Positions 36,084-45,056 are shown, numbered from the stretch's first letter. The stretch is DNA of 64,000 nt from Zestomonas carbonaria (GCF_904061905.1 NZ_CAJFCI010000037.1:40599-104598), one strand, 5' to 3'. The notes: generated from the sequence alone by a model not told the origin. Numbers and translations: made by a program.

Positions 36084-39000
36084 GAACGGCGCGAGGAGTG
36101 GTGCTGGGCGCGCTGCTGGCGCTGGGAACGGGCCATCTGCTGGCGGCCGAGCCGCTGAGTGACTTCGAGCGCTTTCGTAGCTTTCCCTATCTCGATCGCG
36201 CCTACCGCGAGGCGGATCGGCAGAACTGGGCAGAGGTCGAACGGCTGATGCGCTTTCTGCTCGACAAGGTGCCCGGCAACGCCGAGGCGCGCGCCCTGCT
36301 GGTCCGGGCGCTGGTCAAGCAGCGGGACTATGACGGGGCGCTGGAGACCGCCGGTGAATCGGGCTCCCGGGATGCGCTGGATATCCGCCTGGCCTGGATC
36401 GAGCAGGAACCGCCGTCCGCGACGGTCATGGACCAATGGCTGGCGCAGGCCGACAGTGTCCAGCGCATGCGTTTGTGGAAAGCCTACAGCCTCGCCCTGG
36501 CCAAGCGCGGTGGACCCCAGGAGGCGCTCGCTTGGCTGCGCCAGGTGCCCGATCGCGGCGACGGCCCGGCACTGCGACAGGCGCGAGCCAATTGGGCCGA
36601 ACAGTTGCACGACAGCCAGGCCACCATCGATGAACTGGCGCCACTGGCGGTCAATCGGGAACTTTCGGCGGAAAGCTGGCGGCGTCTGGCCAATGCCTAT
36701 GTCCAGCAACTGGACGAGAGCGCCCTGCGCGAACTGCTGCGCCAGGCCCCCTACGAGAGCGACGCCCGGCGCGCTCGCCAGGCCATGGCCGAGCGCGCTA
36801 TCGCCGTCGGCAAGACAACCCTGGCCAAGCGCTGGCTGGAAGAGTTGCCCCTGGAAGAGCAGCGTGATCCCGAGCGGCGCCGGCAGCTCTGGGAGCTGGC
36901 CCGGCAGAGCGGCGACAGCCCGCTGGTGCGTCGCCTCGGCGACGAACTGCAACGGCCTTGCCTGGAAACCGCCGACTGGCTGTCCACCCATGACCGCGCG
37001 GCGGCCCTCGAGCAGTTGCGTGGCTGCAACCCGCGGAGCGATCCGCAGACCTGGCTGATCCTCGCCCAGCGCCTGCAGGCCGCCGACCTGCTGGAGCGCC
37101 AGCATTTGCCCGAGCCCTGGGATACCGCCCGGCGCGACCGGTTGCTCGATCTCTGGCGGCGCCAGGGGCGTACCGACCAGGCCCTGGCCTGGCTGGCTGC
37201 CCAGCCGCAGACCCCGGCGACGCTACGCAAGCGCGCGGAACTGCTTCAGGCCGGTGGGCGCGGCGCCGAGGCGGAGACGTTATGGGAGCGCGAATACCGG
37301 CAGACCGGCAGCCTCGCGGCACTGGACCAGGCCAGCTTCCTGCTCCTGCGCGATGGCCATACCGCCCGTGCGCAACGCTTGCTGGAGGATGCCCTGGAGC
37401 GACATGGTGGGCGCCTGGCACCGGCCCTGACGCAACGCCTGGCGGGCATTTATGCCCAGACCGACAGCCCGCTGGACGTGGCGCGTGCCGAACGGTTGCT
37501 GGACCGGCTCGACCCCGCGTCGCGGGCGCAGTTGCTCGGCCGCCTTGCCGAGGCCGGACACTGCGACGCGGTGCTCCGGCACCTGTCGGCGACACCGCGC
37601 GAGGCGGGGGAACTGCGGGTGCTCGGCCGCTGCGCCATGCCGGCCCGTCCTGGAGAGGCGGCGGTCTACTACCAGGCGGCGCTGGCCCAGGGAGATACGG
37701 CGAGCCGCCTGCCGCTAGCCTACGCCCTGGAGGCAGCCGGAGATTCGGAAGAGGCTTGGCGTGCCTGGCAAGAGTTCGACGAGCGCGAACTGAACGACAA
37801 CGCCCTGCTTACCGCCAGCCGCAGTGCCCTGAACGCTGGAGCGCCGCAGGAGGCTGAGCGCTACTGGCAGCGGGCCCGGCATTCCAGCGCCGACGATTGG
37901 GCGCTTGGTGCAGCCATCGCCCAAGGCAACGATGACGTTTCCCTGGCCCTGCAACGCCAGCACGATGCGCTGCGTCACCAGCCGCGTGCCGATCACTACT
38001 ACGCGGCGGCGGCCACCGCCCAGCAGGCCGGCGATAGCGCGCAAAGCACCGCCTGGCTGGCCGAGGCTGTGCGCCTGGCACCCGATGAGCCGCGCTATCG
38101 GGCCGACTACGGCATGCGCCTGGCCGGCGCTTCGAGCAAGGACGAGCGCCACCAGGCAATCCCCTATCTGGAGCAGGCCAGCCGTGACTACCCGGAGGAC
38201 TACCGCATCGCCGAAACTCTCGCCTGGCGCTACGACGAGGCAGAGGACAGCGCCGCCGCGCGCCGCGAGCTGCGCCGGGCGATCGACCTCGAGCAGCAGC
38301 CGGTGGCCGGCGACGACGAGTACGGCAGCCTGGAGGCACGTCGTTACCGTCAGCGCCGGGCCCACCAGGTTCTTTCCCAGCGCGACAATCTGACCCTGGC
38401 CAGCACCTGGTCGCCAGCCGGGGTTTCGACCAACGACCTGCTCAACGAGCGCGGCGAGCGGCGTGGCGAGGATCGTCGCCCGGCATCGCAGAATGTGCAG
38501 ATGTTCATCTGGGACCATGCCCTCGGCGAGGAGCCGACCCGCGCCGGCAGCAGCCTGTCCGTCTATGGCCGGGCGCTGATGGGGGGCGATGGGCGTAACC
38601 GCTACGGGCGCTCGCTGGCCGCGGGGCTCGGCCTGCGCTACAAGCCGTGGGGCACGCTCAATCTCAACCTCTACGGCGAGCTATACGGTCAGAGCCAACT
38701 TGCCGACGAGGATTTCAGCGGCTTCAGCCTCGGCCAATGGCTGAACCCTGGTGCCGTCGACGACGATCTCGACGATCACCGCCGCGATGGTCGTACCAGC
38801 ACCGATTTCCTCCTGCGCGCCACCGCCTCGTTCTTCGACCAGGGTGCCTACCGAAACGATTGGCGCGTGGACGAAGATCAGTGGAACGAGCGCTTCCTCT
38901 ACCTGGACGCCGCCTGGTGGACCCGCCACGGCGACCACGCCTGGGTGTCGCGCTACCAGCACGGCCATGTCTGGAAGCTGCCAGTGGATAGCCCGCAGAC

Positions 39001-39229
39001 CCTGATGGCCTATGGCTTCGGCGAGTTCTCCACGCAGGACCCGCACAACGACTGGCGCCAGGATCTGCGCGCCGGCGTCGGCCTGCGCTGGCAATACTGG
39101 TATGGCGATGACCGCTACAACGCCTACCGGGCCAACCTGAAAGTGCGTACCGAGTACCAGTGGGGGCTGGCCGGCAACCTGTACGAACGGGCCGATGGCA
39201 TTCTTCTGGGCATCGAGGTGAATTTCTGA
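36080..39229 (+). CDS. NfrA-like outer-membrane polysaccharide exporter (TPR plus beta-barrel)
   Basis: The protein has 1049 residues. A signal peptide MRTARGVVLGALLALGTGHL is followed by about 700 residues of helical TPR-like repeats (ALLVRALVKQRDYDGALETA, YYQAALAQGDTASRLPLAYA). From about residue 775 the sequence changes to beta-strand-rich, aromatic membrane strands (LSVYGRALMGGDGRNRYGR, RAGVGLRWQYWYGDDRY) ending in GILLGIEVNF. This is the plan of E. coli NfrA, the outer-membrane protein needed for phage N4 adsorption and for export of the NfrB glycan. It also resembles PgaA and BcsC. The start overlaps NfrB by ATGA. The next gene overlaps its stop. Confidence 0.9.
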   Translation: MRTARGVVLGALLALGTGHLLAAEPLSDFERFRSFPYLDRAYREADRQNWAEVERLMRFLLDKVPGNAEARALLVRALVKQRDYDGALETAGESGSRDALDIRLAWIEQEPPSATVMDQWLAQADSVQRMRLWKAYSLALAKRGGPQEALAWLRQVPDRGDGPALRQARANWAEQLHDSQATIDELAPLAVNRELSAESWRRLANAYVQQLDESALRELLRQAPYESDARRARQAMAERAIAVGKTTLAKRWLEELPLEEQRDPERRRQLWELARQSGDSPLVRRLGDELQRPCLETADWLSTHDRAAALEQLRGCNPRSDPQTWLILAQRLQAADLLERQHLPEPWDTARRDRLLDLWRRQGRTDQALAWLAAQPQTPATLRKRAELLQAGGRGAEAETLWEREYRQTGSLAALDQASFLLLRDGHTARAQRLLEDALERHGGRLAPALTQRLAGIYAQTDSPLDVARAERLLDRLDPASRAQLLGRLAEAGHCDAVLRHLSATPREAGELRVLGRCAMPARPGEAAVYYQAALAQGDTASRLPLAYALEAAGDSEEAWRAWQEFDERELNDNALLTASRSALNAGAPQEAERYWQRARHSSADDWALGAAIAQGNDDVSLALQRQHDALRHQPRADHYYAAAATAQQAGDSAQSTAWLAEAVRLAPDEPRYRADYGMRLAGASSKDERHQAIPYLEQASRDYPEDYRIAETLAWRYDEAEDSAAARRELRRAIDLEQQPVAGDDEYGSLEARRYRQRRAHQVLSQRDNLTLASTWSPAGVSTNDLLNERGERRGEDRRPASQNVQMFIWDHALGEEPTRAGSSLSVYGRALMGGDGRNRYGRSLAAGLGLRYKPWGTLNLNLYGELYGQSQLADEDFSGFSLGQWLNPGAVDDDLDDHRRDGRTSTDFLLRATASFFDQGAYRNDWRVDEDQWNERFLYLDAAWWTRHGDHAWVSRYQHGHVWKLPVDSPQTLMAYGFGEFSTQDPHNDWRQDLRAGVGLRWQYWYGDDRYNAYRANLKVRTEYQWGLAGNLYERADGILLGIEVNF

Positions 39230-40065
39230 TGCGTCCTCTGCTGCTGGCATTCTGCTTCTGTCTGGCCGCGTTCCAGGTTGGGGCTGAAGAGCGGCTGTTC
39301 TTCCAGCCGCTGAATTCCGATGCCGCGCTCGGCCAGGAGGACTGGCGGCATCTCTGGCGGGACAGCGCGGGGCAGGGCGTGCGGACCCTGATCGTGCAGT
39401 GGAGCGCCTATGGCGACAGCGATTTCGGCGGTCGCGACGGCTGGCTGGCGCAGGCCTTGCGCGAGGCCCGGGAGCAGGGGCTCGAGGTGGTGCTGGGCCT
39501 GTACTTCGACCCGGCGTACTTCCAGCGCCTGAAAGAGCTGGATGGCCCTGGCCTGGCGGCTTACTGGCAGTACCAACTGGGTCGCTCGCTGGCCCAGGCG
39601 CAGGCCATCCGCGACTGGGAACTGACGGTGGCCGGCTGGTACCTGCCGATGGAGCTGGATGACTTCCACTTCCACGACCCCGAGCGGCGTGCCACGTTGC
39701 GCCGGCAACTCGCCGACTTCTCTGCCCGGCTGGATGCGCCACTGCACCTCAGCGCCTTCAGTGGTGGCCACCTGGCGCCACGGGTACTGGCCGCCTGGCT
39801 GGACGATCTGGCCGGGCTAGGCATCCATGTCTGGTGGCAGGACGGCGTCGGCACCGCCAGCCTGCCTGCACCGGTGCGCCAGGCCTACGAGACGGCCTTG
39901 CCGTGCCGGGTCGGGGTGGTGCGCGAGGCGTTCCGCCAGACCAGTGCACAGGGGCTGCCGTTCAAGGCGGTGCCTGCCGAGCCGCAAGCACTGGACTCTG
40001 GCTGCCGACCTGCGGCCGTGTTCGAGTTGCGCTATCGGCCGTGGGGGCAGCGACTGTTGCGGTGA
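39229..40065 (+). CDS. Secreted DUF4434-type (TIM-barrel glycosidase-like) protein
   Basis: The protein has 278 residues. A signal peptide MRPLLLAFCFCLAAFQVGA is followed by a likely TIM barrel: FQPLNSDAALGQEDWRHLW, GVRTLIVQWSAYGDSDFGG, LEVVLGLYFDPAYFQRL, VAGWYLPMELDDFHFHD and LAGLGIHVWWQDGVGT. The family (DUF4434) is related to glycoside hydrolases. I recall that the E. coli nfrAB region also has a neighbour of this kind (ybcH), but did not verify it. A role as a hydrolase or lyase trimming the exported glycan is inference. The start overlaps the NfrA stop (TGATG), so it is the fourth operon gene. Confidence 0.8.
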   Translation: MRPLLLAFCFCLAAFQVGAEERLFFQPLNSDAALGQEDWRHLWRDSAGQGVRTLIVQWSAYGDSDFGGRDGWLAQALREAREQGLEVVLGLYFDPAYFQRLKELDGPGLAAYWQYQLGRSLAQAQAIRDWELTVAGWYLPMELDDFHFHDPERRATLRRQLADFSARLDAPLHLSAFSGGHLAPRVLAAWLDDLAGLGIHVWWQDGVGTASLPAPVRQAYETALPCRVGVVREAFRQTSAQGLPFKAVPAEPQALDSGCRPAAVFELRYRPWGQRLLR

Positions 40066-40119
40066 CGAGTGCAGCGCCGAGCGCAAGGCGAACCGATCCA
40101 CGGCGATATCCACTTGCCT

Positions 40120-41904
40120 TCAATCCGGCCTGCGTTGCTCCTCGACCGGATACAGGCTGTTCAGCAGCTCGGCGAAGTGCTGCTCGATCACCGGCCGCTT
40201 TAGCTTCTGGGTCGGGGTCAGCTCGTCCTCGTCCTGGCTGAGCAGGCGCGGCAGCAGGGCCCAGGCCTTGATCCGCTCGACCTGTGCCAGGTCGGCGTTG
40301 ACCAGGTCGATATGCGCCTGCAATTCGTCCCGTAGCGCCTGCGTCCGCAGCCAGTCGGCATGCTCGCCGCCGAGGCCTTTTCGGCGCGCCCAGGCGGCCA
40401 GGCGTTCGGGGTCGAGGGCGAGCAGGGCGACCAGGTACTTGCGGCGGTCGCCGTGCACCAGCGCCTGTTCCACCAGCGGTTGTTGCTTGAGCAGCGCCTC
40501 GATCGGCGTCGGCGCGATGTTCTTGCCGCCGGCGGTGATGATCAGTTCCTTCTTGCGGCCGGTCAGCCACAGGTAGCCGTCCTCGTCGATCCGGCCGATG
40601 TCGCCGCTGCGCAGCCAGCCGTCTTCGTCGAAGGTTTCGGCGGTCTTGTCCGGCTGGCCGAAGTAGCCCTGGAACACCAGCGGGCCGCGCACCAGCACCT
40701 CGCCGTCCTCGGCGATGCGCAGTTCGGTGCTGGGCAGGGCCTTGCCGACCGATCCGGCCTTGGCGATGCTGGCTTCGTTGCTGGTCAGGAAGGCGGTGGA
40801 CTCGGACATGCCCCAGCCTTCGCAGAGCGGCAGGCCGAGCGCAGCATAGAACTCCACCAAGGCCGGATCGAGCGGCGCGCCGCCGCCGACCAGCGTCGTG
40901 ATGCGTGGCCCGAACAGCTTGGCGCGCAGCTTGTCGAGCACCAGCCGGCGCGCCAGCCAGCCGCTCAGCGCGTTGCCTTCCCCGCGAGCGCGCTGGATGC
41001 CGGTCCGCAGCGCCCAGTCGAGCAGGCCCCGCTTGCCGGGCGGCAGGGCGGCGCGCTGGGCCATGACCGCCGCGTGGAACTTCTCGAACAGGCGCGGCAC
41101 GCTGCCGAAGAAATCCGGCTGCACCTCGGCCAGCGTTCGCGGTACCTCGTTGATATCCGCCACATAGGTGGCCTGCGCGCCGCACCAGAGCCGCAGGTAA
41201 TGGCCGATCACCCGTTCGCCGACATGTGCCATGGGCAGGAACGCCAGGCTGCTGAAGCGTGCCGGCGGGAGCGTGTAGCGGCTGACGAAGGCCAGCAGGT
41301 TGCCGTGGCCGAGCATCGCGGCCTTGGGGTCGCCGGTGGTGCCGGAGGTGAATACCAGGTTGGCCAGGGATTGCGGGCCGAGTGCCTGCCAGCGCTGCTC
41401 CACCTCGTCGGCCGGGATGTTCTCTGCGCCGGCCAGGAACTCGTCGAGGTGCAAATGGCCGCTGCCGTCCAGCGCGTCGTCGATGCACACCACGGCCAGT
41501 TCGTCGAAGGTGCCGTGCAGGGGCAGCGCCTGGCTGGAGTGCTCGACGAACAGCAGCTTGCAACCAGCGCGTCTCAACTGCTGGCCGGCCTGGCCGGGGC
41601 TAAGGCTGGGATAGAGCCCGACGCTGACCGCGCCGACATTGAGGATGGCGAAATCGAGCAGGCTCCATTCGACCCGGGTGCGGCTCCAGACCACCACCCG
41701 GTCGCCAGGTTGCACGCCCTGGGCCAGCAGGGCACGAGCCAGGTGCTCGGCCCGCTGGGCGACCTCGCCCCAGGTCAGGCCCTGCCACTGGCCGGTATCC
41801 AGGCGCTGGCGGGCGGCTGGCCAGTCCGGGGTGTTCGCCGCCCGCCAGGCGAGCAGGGCGGGGATGCTGGGCAGGTCCTTGGGCGGCTGGGGCTGGGTCG
41901 TCAT
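40120..41904 (-). CDS. Long-chain acyl-CoA synthetase (AMP-forming)
   Basis: The protein has 594 residues, normal for the FAA/FadD-like group. It activates a carboxylic acid to acyl-CoA through an acyl-AMP. Motif A10-type LVFTSGTTGDPKAAMLGHG is near residue 175, the second is PLCEGWGMSESTAFLT, and the third is GWLRSGDIGRIDEDGYLWL followed by KKELIITAGGKNI with the catalytic lysine region. ATG 41904 (MTTQPQPPKDLPSI) is supported by AAGGAG just upstream; a longer frame continues through a repeat and is rejected. It lies downstream of the enoyl-CoA hydratase gene on the same strand with a palindromic repeat between. Chain length is not defined by sequence. Confidence 0.92.
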   Translation of the reverse strand: MTTQPQPPKDLPSIPALLAWRAANTPDWPAARQRLDTGQWQGLTWGEVAQRAEHLARALLAQGVQPGDRVVVWSRTRVEWSLLDFAILNVGAVSVGLYPSLSPGQAGQQLRRAGCKLLFVEHSSQALPLHGTFDELAVVCIDDALDGSGHLHLDEFLAGAENIPADEVEQRWQALGPQSLANLVFTSGTTGDPKAAMLGHGNLLAFVSRYTLPPARFSSLAFLPMAHVGERVIGHYLRLWCGAQATYVADINEVPRTLAEVQPDFFGSVPRLFEKFHAAVMAQRAALPPGKRGLLDWALRTGIQRARGEGNALSGWLARRLVLDKLRAKLFGPRITTLVGGGAPLDPALVEFYAALGLPLCEGWGMSESTAFLTSNEASIAKAGSVGKALPSTELRIAEDGEVLVRGPLVFQGYFGQPDKTAETFDEDGWLRSGDIGRIDEDGYLWLTGRKKELIITAGGKNIAPTPIEALLKQQPLVEQALVHGDRRKYLVALLALDPERLAAWARRKGLGGEHADWLRTQALRDELQAHIDLVNADLAQVERIKAWALLPRLLSQDEDELTPTQKLKRPVIEQHFAELLNSLYPVEEQRRPD

Positions 41905-41960
41905 CGAACACTCCTTGTGTTTCTTGTCGTTCTGGCAGGAACCGCTGTCTTGTTCTTTTC

Positions 41961-42020
41961 TGGGTTCCCGCGTTCGCGGGAATGACGTGGAGTTCATCCC
42001 CGCGAACGCGGGGAACCAGC
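41961..42020. repeat. Inverted pair of GGTTCCCGCG palindromes
   Basis: TGGGTTCCCGCGTTCGCGGG at the left and CCCCGCGAACGCGGGGAACC at the right fold into one long hairpin. It lies between the hydratase and synthetase genes and could dampen read-through or protect the mRNA. Confidence 0.85.
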
Positions 42021-42039
42021 AAACAAAACAGGTTAGCCG

Positions 42040-42873
42040 CTACGGTATCGGCTCTCCGGAGTCGCGCTCGCGCACCGCCTGGTTGAAGCCGACCTCCTCG
42101 CAGCGCGCCTTGAAACGCACGCCTTCCGGGCTGTGGCGGGTGATGCCGTCGAACAGGGTGGCGAACATCTGCGTCGTTTCCAGGCCCATGTTGTGGTAGG
42201 CCTGATTGATCATCAGCTTCTGCATCATCAACTGGTTCCGGGGGATGCCCTGCATGCGCGCGGCCAGCGCGTCGACCGTGGCGTCCAGGTCGGCCAGCGG
42301 CACGCTCTGGTAGACCAGGCCGAGGCGCTGGGCCTCGCGGCCGTCGATCAGGTCGCCGGTCAGCAGCATGCGCTTGGCCTTCTCGGCGCCGAGGCGGTAG
42401 ACCCACATGGCGGTGGTCGGGCAGCCCCAGACCCGCGCCGGCGGATAGCCGATCTTCGCTTCCTCGGCCATCACGATCAGGTCGCAGCACAGCGCGATGT
42501 CGCTGCCGCCGGCCACCGCCGGGCCGTTGATCTTGGCGATCACCGGCTTGTAGCTGCGGAACAGGCTCATGAACTGCTCGGTGTTCCGCTTCATCAGCGC
42601 GTAGTCGACCATCGGGTCCCAGGGCATTTCCTGGCTGCCGTAGATGCCGCGCGGCTGCTCGGCGAAGAACTTGAGGTCGTAGCCGCTGCAGAAGCCGCGT
42701 CCGGCGCCGGTGAGGACGATGACGTGCACGGCGTCGTCGGCGTTGGCGCGCGCCACGGCGGCGGCGATGTCGTCGGGCATGCGGTCGTCGATGGCGTTGA
42801 GGCGGTCCGGGCGGTTGAGGGTGAGGGTGGCGACGCGGCCGTCGACACGGTAGAGCACGCTGGATTCGGACAT
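42040..42873 (-). CDS. Enoyl-CoA hydratase / isomerase family (crotonase) protein
   Basis: The protein has 277 residues with the crotonase fold: VATLTLNRPDRLNAIDDRM, IVLTGAGRGFCSGYDLKFF (oxyanion-hole part), INGPAVAGGSDIALCCDLI, then YPPARVWGCPTTAMWVYRL. The family hydrates or rearranges acyl-CoA double bonds in beta-oxidation. The usual glutamate in the GGGCE position is replaced by GGSD, so the reaction may not be standard hydration. It is divergent from a TetR-family gene, with a 19 bp palindrome between. The acyl-CoA synthetase lies downstream and probably shares the transcript. Confidence 0.9.
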   Translation of the reverse strand: MSESSVLYRVDGRVATLTLNRPDRLNAIDDRMPDDIAAAVARANADDAVHVIVLTGAGRGFCSGYDLKFFAEQPRGIYGSQEMPWDPMVDYALMKRNTEQFMSLFRSYKPVIAKINGPAVAGGSDIALCCDLIVMAEEAKIGYPPARVWGCPTTAMWVYRLGAEKAKRMLLTGDLIDGREAQRLGLVYQSVPLADLDATVDALAARMQGIPRNQLMMQKLMINQAYHNMGLETTQMFATLFDGITRHSPEGVRFKARCEEVGFNQAVRERDSGEPIP

Positions 42874-42930
42874 GGCGGAAGGCTCCGGGAGATTATTTTT
42901 GTCGGGATGGCTTGGCACCGCTTCCCAGAT

Positions 42931-42949
42931 AAGTAAACTGAGTTCACTT
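42931..42949. promoter_or_regulatory. Palindromic operator AAGTAAACTGAGTTCACTT between divergent hydratase and TetR genes
   Basis: This 19-base sequence reads nearly the same on both strands (mismatches only at positions 5 and 15 around the central base). It lies 57 bases upstream of the hydratase start and 29 upstream of the TetR start. Size, symmetry and position fit a TetR operator repressing both genes. Confidence 0.8.
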
Positions 42950-42978
42950 TTATTGTCCAGCAATTTGTTTGGTGTGCG

Positions 42979-43572
42979 ATGCCCGACCTGTCCCCGAAAG
43001 CCCAGAGAACCCGCGCCAGCCTGCTGGAGTCCGCCCGCAGCGAATTGCTGGAATACGGCGGCGGGCTGGAGGTCGGCAGGGTGGCCGAGCGGGCCGGGGT
43101 GTCGGTGGGGCTGATCTACCGCTACTTCAATTCCCGCGCCGGGCTGCTGGCGGCGGTGGCCGAGGATTTCTACGACCGCTACCAGCGCCAGGTGATGGCC
43201 GCCGACCCGCTGCCGGATGCCGACGACTGGTCCAGCCGCGAGGAGCAGCGCGTGAACCGCGCGGTGGAGTTCGTCTACGCCGAGCCGTTGGCGCCGCTGG
43301 TGCTGGTCAGCCTGGCGCGCGAGCCGGAAGTGGCCGCGCTGGAGACCCAGCGCATCACCGAGAACGTCCGCCAGGGCGCCGACAACATCCGCCGTGGCCA
43401 GGCCGCCGGGCAACTCAACGCCAGCCTCGACCCGGAACTGGTCTCGGCGATGATCCTCGGCGGCATGCACCAGGCGCTGCTCGAAGCCCTGGCGCGCAAC
43501 CCGCGGCCGCCGGCCGAGCAACTGGCGCGGCAGCTCTGGCACTTCATCCGGGGTGCCCTGGCGCCGTTGTAG
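42979..43572 (+). CDS. TetR-family regulator of the adjacent acyl-CoA genes
   Basis: The protein has 197 residues. The helix-turn-helix is at residues 10-55: RASLLESARSELLEYGGGL, then VAERAGVSVGLIYRYFNSRA. The C-terminal domain is all-helical. It is divergent from the enoyl-CoA hydratase and acyl-CoA synthetase, and a near-perfect palindrome lies between the two starts, so it likely represses these genes and itself, responding to an acyl-CoA or acid. The Rieske oxygenase gene follows 124 bases downstream. The effector is unknown. Confidence 0.88.
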   Translation: MPDLSPKAQRTRASLLESARSELLEYGGGLEVGRVAERAGVSVGLIYRYFNSRAGLLAAVAEDFYDRYQRQVMAADPLPDADDWSSREEQRVNRAVEFVYAEPLAPLVLVSLAREPEVAALETQRITENVRQGADNIRRGQAAGQLNASLDPELVSAMILGGMHQALLEALARNPRPPAEQLARQLWHFIRGALAPL

Positions 43573-43591
43573 CCTGGATGGAGTTGTTCAT

Positions 43592-43668
43592 TGGGTTCCC
43601 GCGTGCGCGGGAATGACAGGAAGGCCTCGCGCGTAGTGCGCCATTCACGTGCATGCGGGAATCCAGCA
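43592..43668. repeat. GGGTTCCCGCG palindrome pair
   Basis: TGGGTTCCCGCGTGCGCGGG and an inverted partial copy GCATGCGGGAATCCAGC lie in the gap between the TetR and Rieske genes. Confidence 0.75.
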
Positions 43669-43696
43669 ACAAGAACGACAACACGAGGAAACCACC

Positions 43697-44845
43697 ATGC
43701 AGCACAGCACCCAGGTCGAACTGCTCAAGCGCACCCTGGCGTTGGTCGAGAAAGGCCGCAGCGATTGTGCGCCGGCGCCATCGGCGCTGCCGGTGGAGGT
43801 CTATCTCGACGAGGAACGCTACCGCCGCGAGCGCGACGAGATCCTGCGCCGCGAGCCGGTGCTGGTGGCGCGCTCCAGCGAGATTCCCGCCGGGCACTTC
43901 CTGACTCGCGAACTGCTCGCGCCGCTGCTGCTGACCCGTGACGAGCAGGGCCGCCTGCGCGGTTTCCTCAACGTCTGCAAGCATCGCGGCACCCAACTGG
44001 TCGGCGACGCCAGCGGGAAGAACCGGGTGTTCGTCTGCCCCTACCACGCCTGGGCCTACAACCCGGACGGCCAGTTGCGCGGCATCCCCCATGGCTACGG
44101 TTTCGAGGGCATCGACCGGAACTGCCTGAACCTCACCGAAGTGCCGGTGGCCGAGCGCTTCGGCGCGGTGTGGGCACGCTTGTCGCCGGGGCCGGCGCTG
44201 GATCTGGACGCCTTCTTCGGACCGGAGATCATCGCCGACTTCGAGGGCTTCGCCATCGACGACCACGTGATCTTCGATCCCCAGGACATCCGCCGACCGG
44301 TGAACTGGAAGCTGACCATCGACACCTTCCTCGAGAACTACCACGTGCAGAAGGCCCATCAGGCCACCATCGACCACCTGTTCTGGCCCAACCTCGGGCT
44401 GTTCGAGCGCTTCGGCCGACACATCCGCAACTACTACGTGAAGCGCAACCTGGGCGAGATCGCCGACCAGCCGGAAAGCGCCTGGAACCTGCGCCGCCAC
44501 GGCAACCTGTTGTACTACCTGTGGCCGAACACCCTGGTGCTGGTGGAACCGGACCATATCGATTTCTCCACCGTATTCCCTGATGGTCCGTTGGCCACCC
44601 GGGTGCTCGGCCACACCCTGCTGGCCGAGGAACCGGTGACCGACAAGGCGCGGCGTTATTTCGAGAAGAACAACGCGATTCTCTATTCGGCGCTGGAAGA
44701 GGATTTCGCCCTGGCCGCGAGGGTGCAGACCGGCATCCAGGCCGGCGCCAGCGACCTTCTCTGGCACGGCAGCTTCGAGCCGGCGCTGAAGTGGTTCCAC
44801 CAGAACCTCGACGAGGCGCTGGGGGATCGGCGGGTGATCGCGTAG
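43697..44845 (+). CDS. Rieske-type aromatic-ring-hydroxylating oxygenase alpha subunit
   Basis: The protein has 382 residues. The N-terminal Rieske [2Fe-2S] site is CKHRGTQL (Cys near residue 94) and CPYHAWAY (near 114), the C-x-H ... C-x2-H pattern. The catalytic domain starts at about 150; iron ligands of the non-haem site are suggested by FLENYHVQKAHQATIDH (N/H..H near residue 212). Such enzymes insert O2 into aromatics, or oxidise amines such as carnitine or betaine-type compounds, using an NAD(P)H reductase. No reductase or ferredoxin gene lies in this window, so electrons must come from elsewhere. The substrate is unknown. Its stop codon TAG is part of the GTAGCCCGG repeat that follows. 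Confidence 0.88.
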   Translation: MQHSTQVELLKRTLALVEKGRSDCAPAPSALPVEVYLDEERYRRERDEILRREPVLVARSSEIPAGHFLTRELLAPLLLTRDEQGRLRGFLNVCKHRGTQLVGDASGKNRVFVCPYHAWAYNPDGQLRGIPHGYGFEGIDRNCLNLTEVPVAERFGAVWARLSPGPALDLDAFFGPEIIADFEGFAIDDHVIFDPQDIRRPVNWKLTIDTFLENYHVQKAHQATIDHLFWPNLGLFERFGRHIRNYYVKRNLGEIADQPESAWNLRRHGNLLYYLWPNTLVLVEPDHIDFSTVFPDGPLATRVLGHTLLAEEPVTDKARRYFEKNNAILYSALEEDFALAARVQTGIQAGASDLLWHGSFEPALKWFHQNLDEALGDRRVIA

Positions 44846-45056
44846 CCCGGATGCAATCCGGGACTGGTGGCTTCGTTTTCCCCGGGTTGCATCCGGGCTA
44901 CAGGGGGGATTGGTGTGTGGGGTGAGTCCCGTGGCCCTCTCCCCAGCCCTCTCCCATGAATGGGAGAGGGGGCCGTTCGAGCTTGCCTGATACGCCGGGG
45001 CATCATCCGCAGTCACCCCTCTCCCGTTTACGGGAGAGGGGCCGGGGGAGAGGGGC
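44842..45056. repeat. Compound intergenic repeats after the Rieske gene
   Basis: GTAGCCCGGATGCAA (44842) and TTGCATCCGGGCTAC (ending 44901) are perfect 15-base inverted ends of a 60-base element that contains the Rieske stop codon TAG. Two CCCTCTCCC-type blocks follow, at about 44937-44970 and 45015-45055. No gene is seen until yhhQ at 45251. Confidence 0.8.

Noticed and set aside
40066..41563. Overlapping frames around the acyl-CoA synthetase, including a frame opposite it
   Set aside because: Only the minus-strand frame 40120-41904 carries AMP-binding motifs; others are out-of-frame copies.
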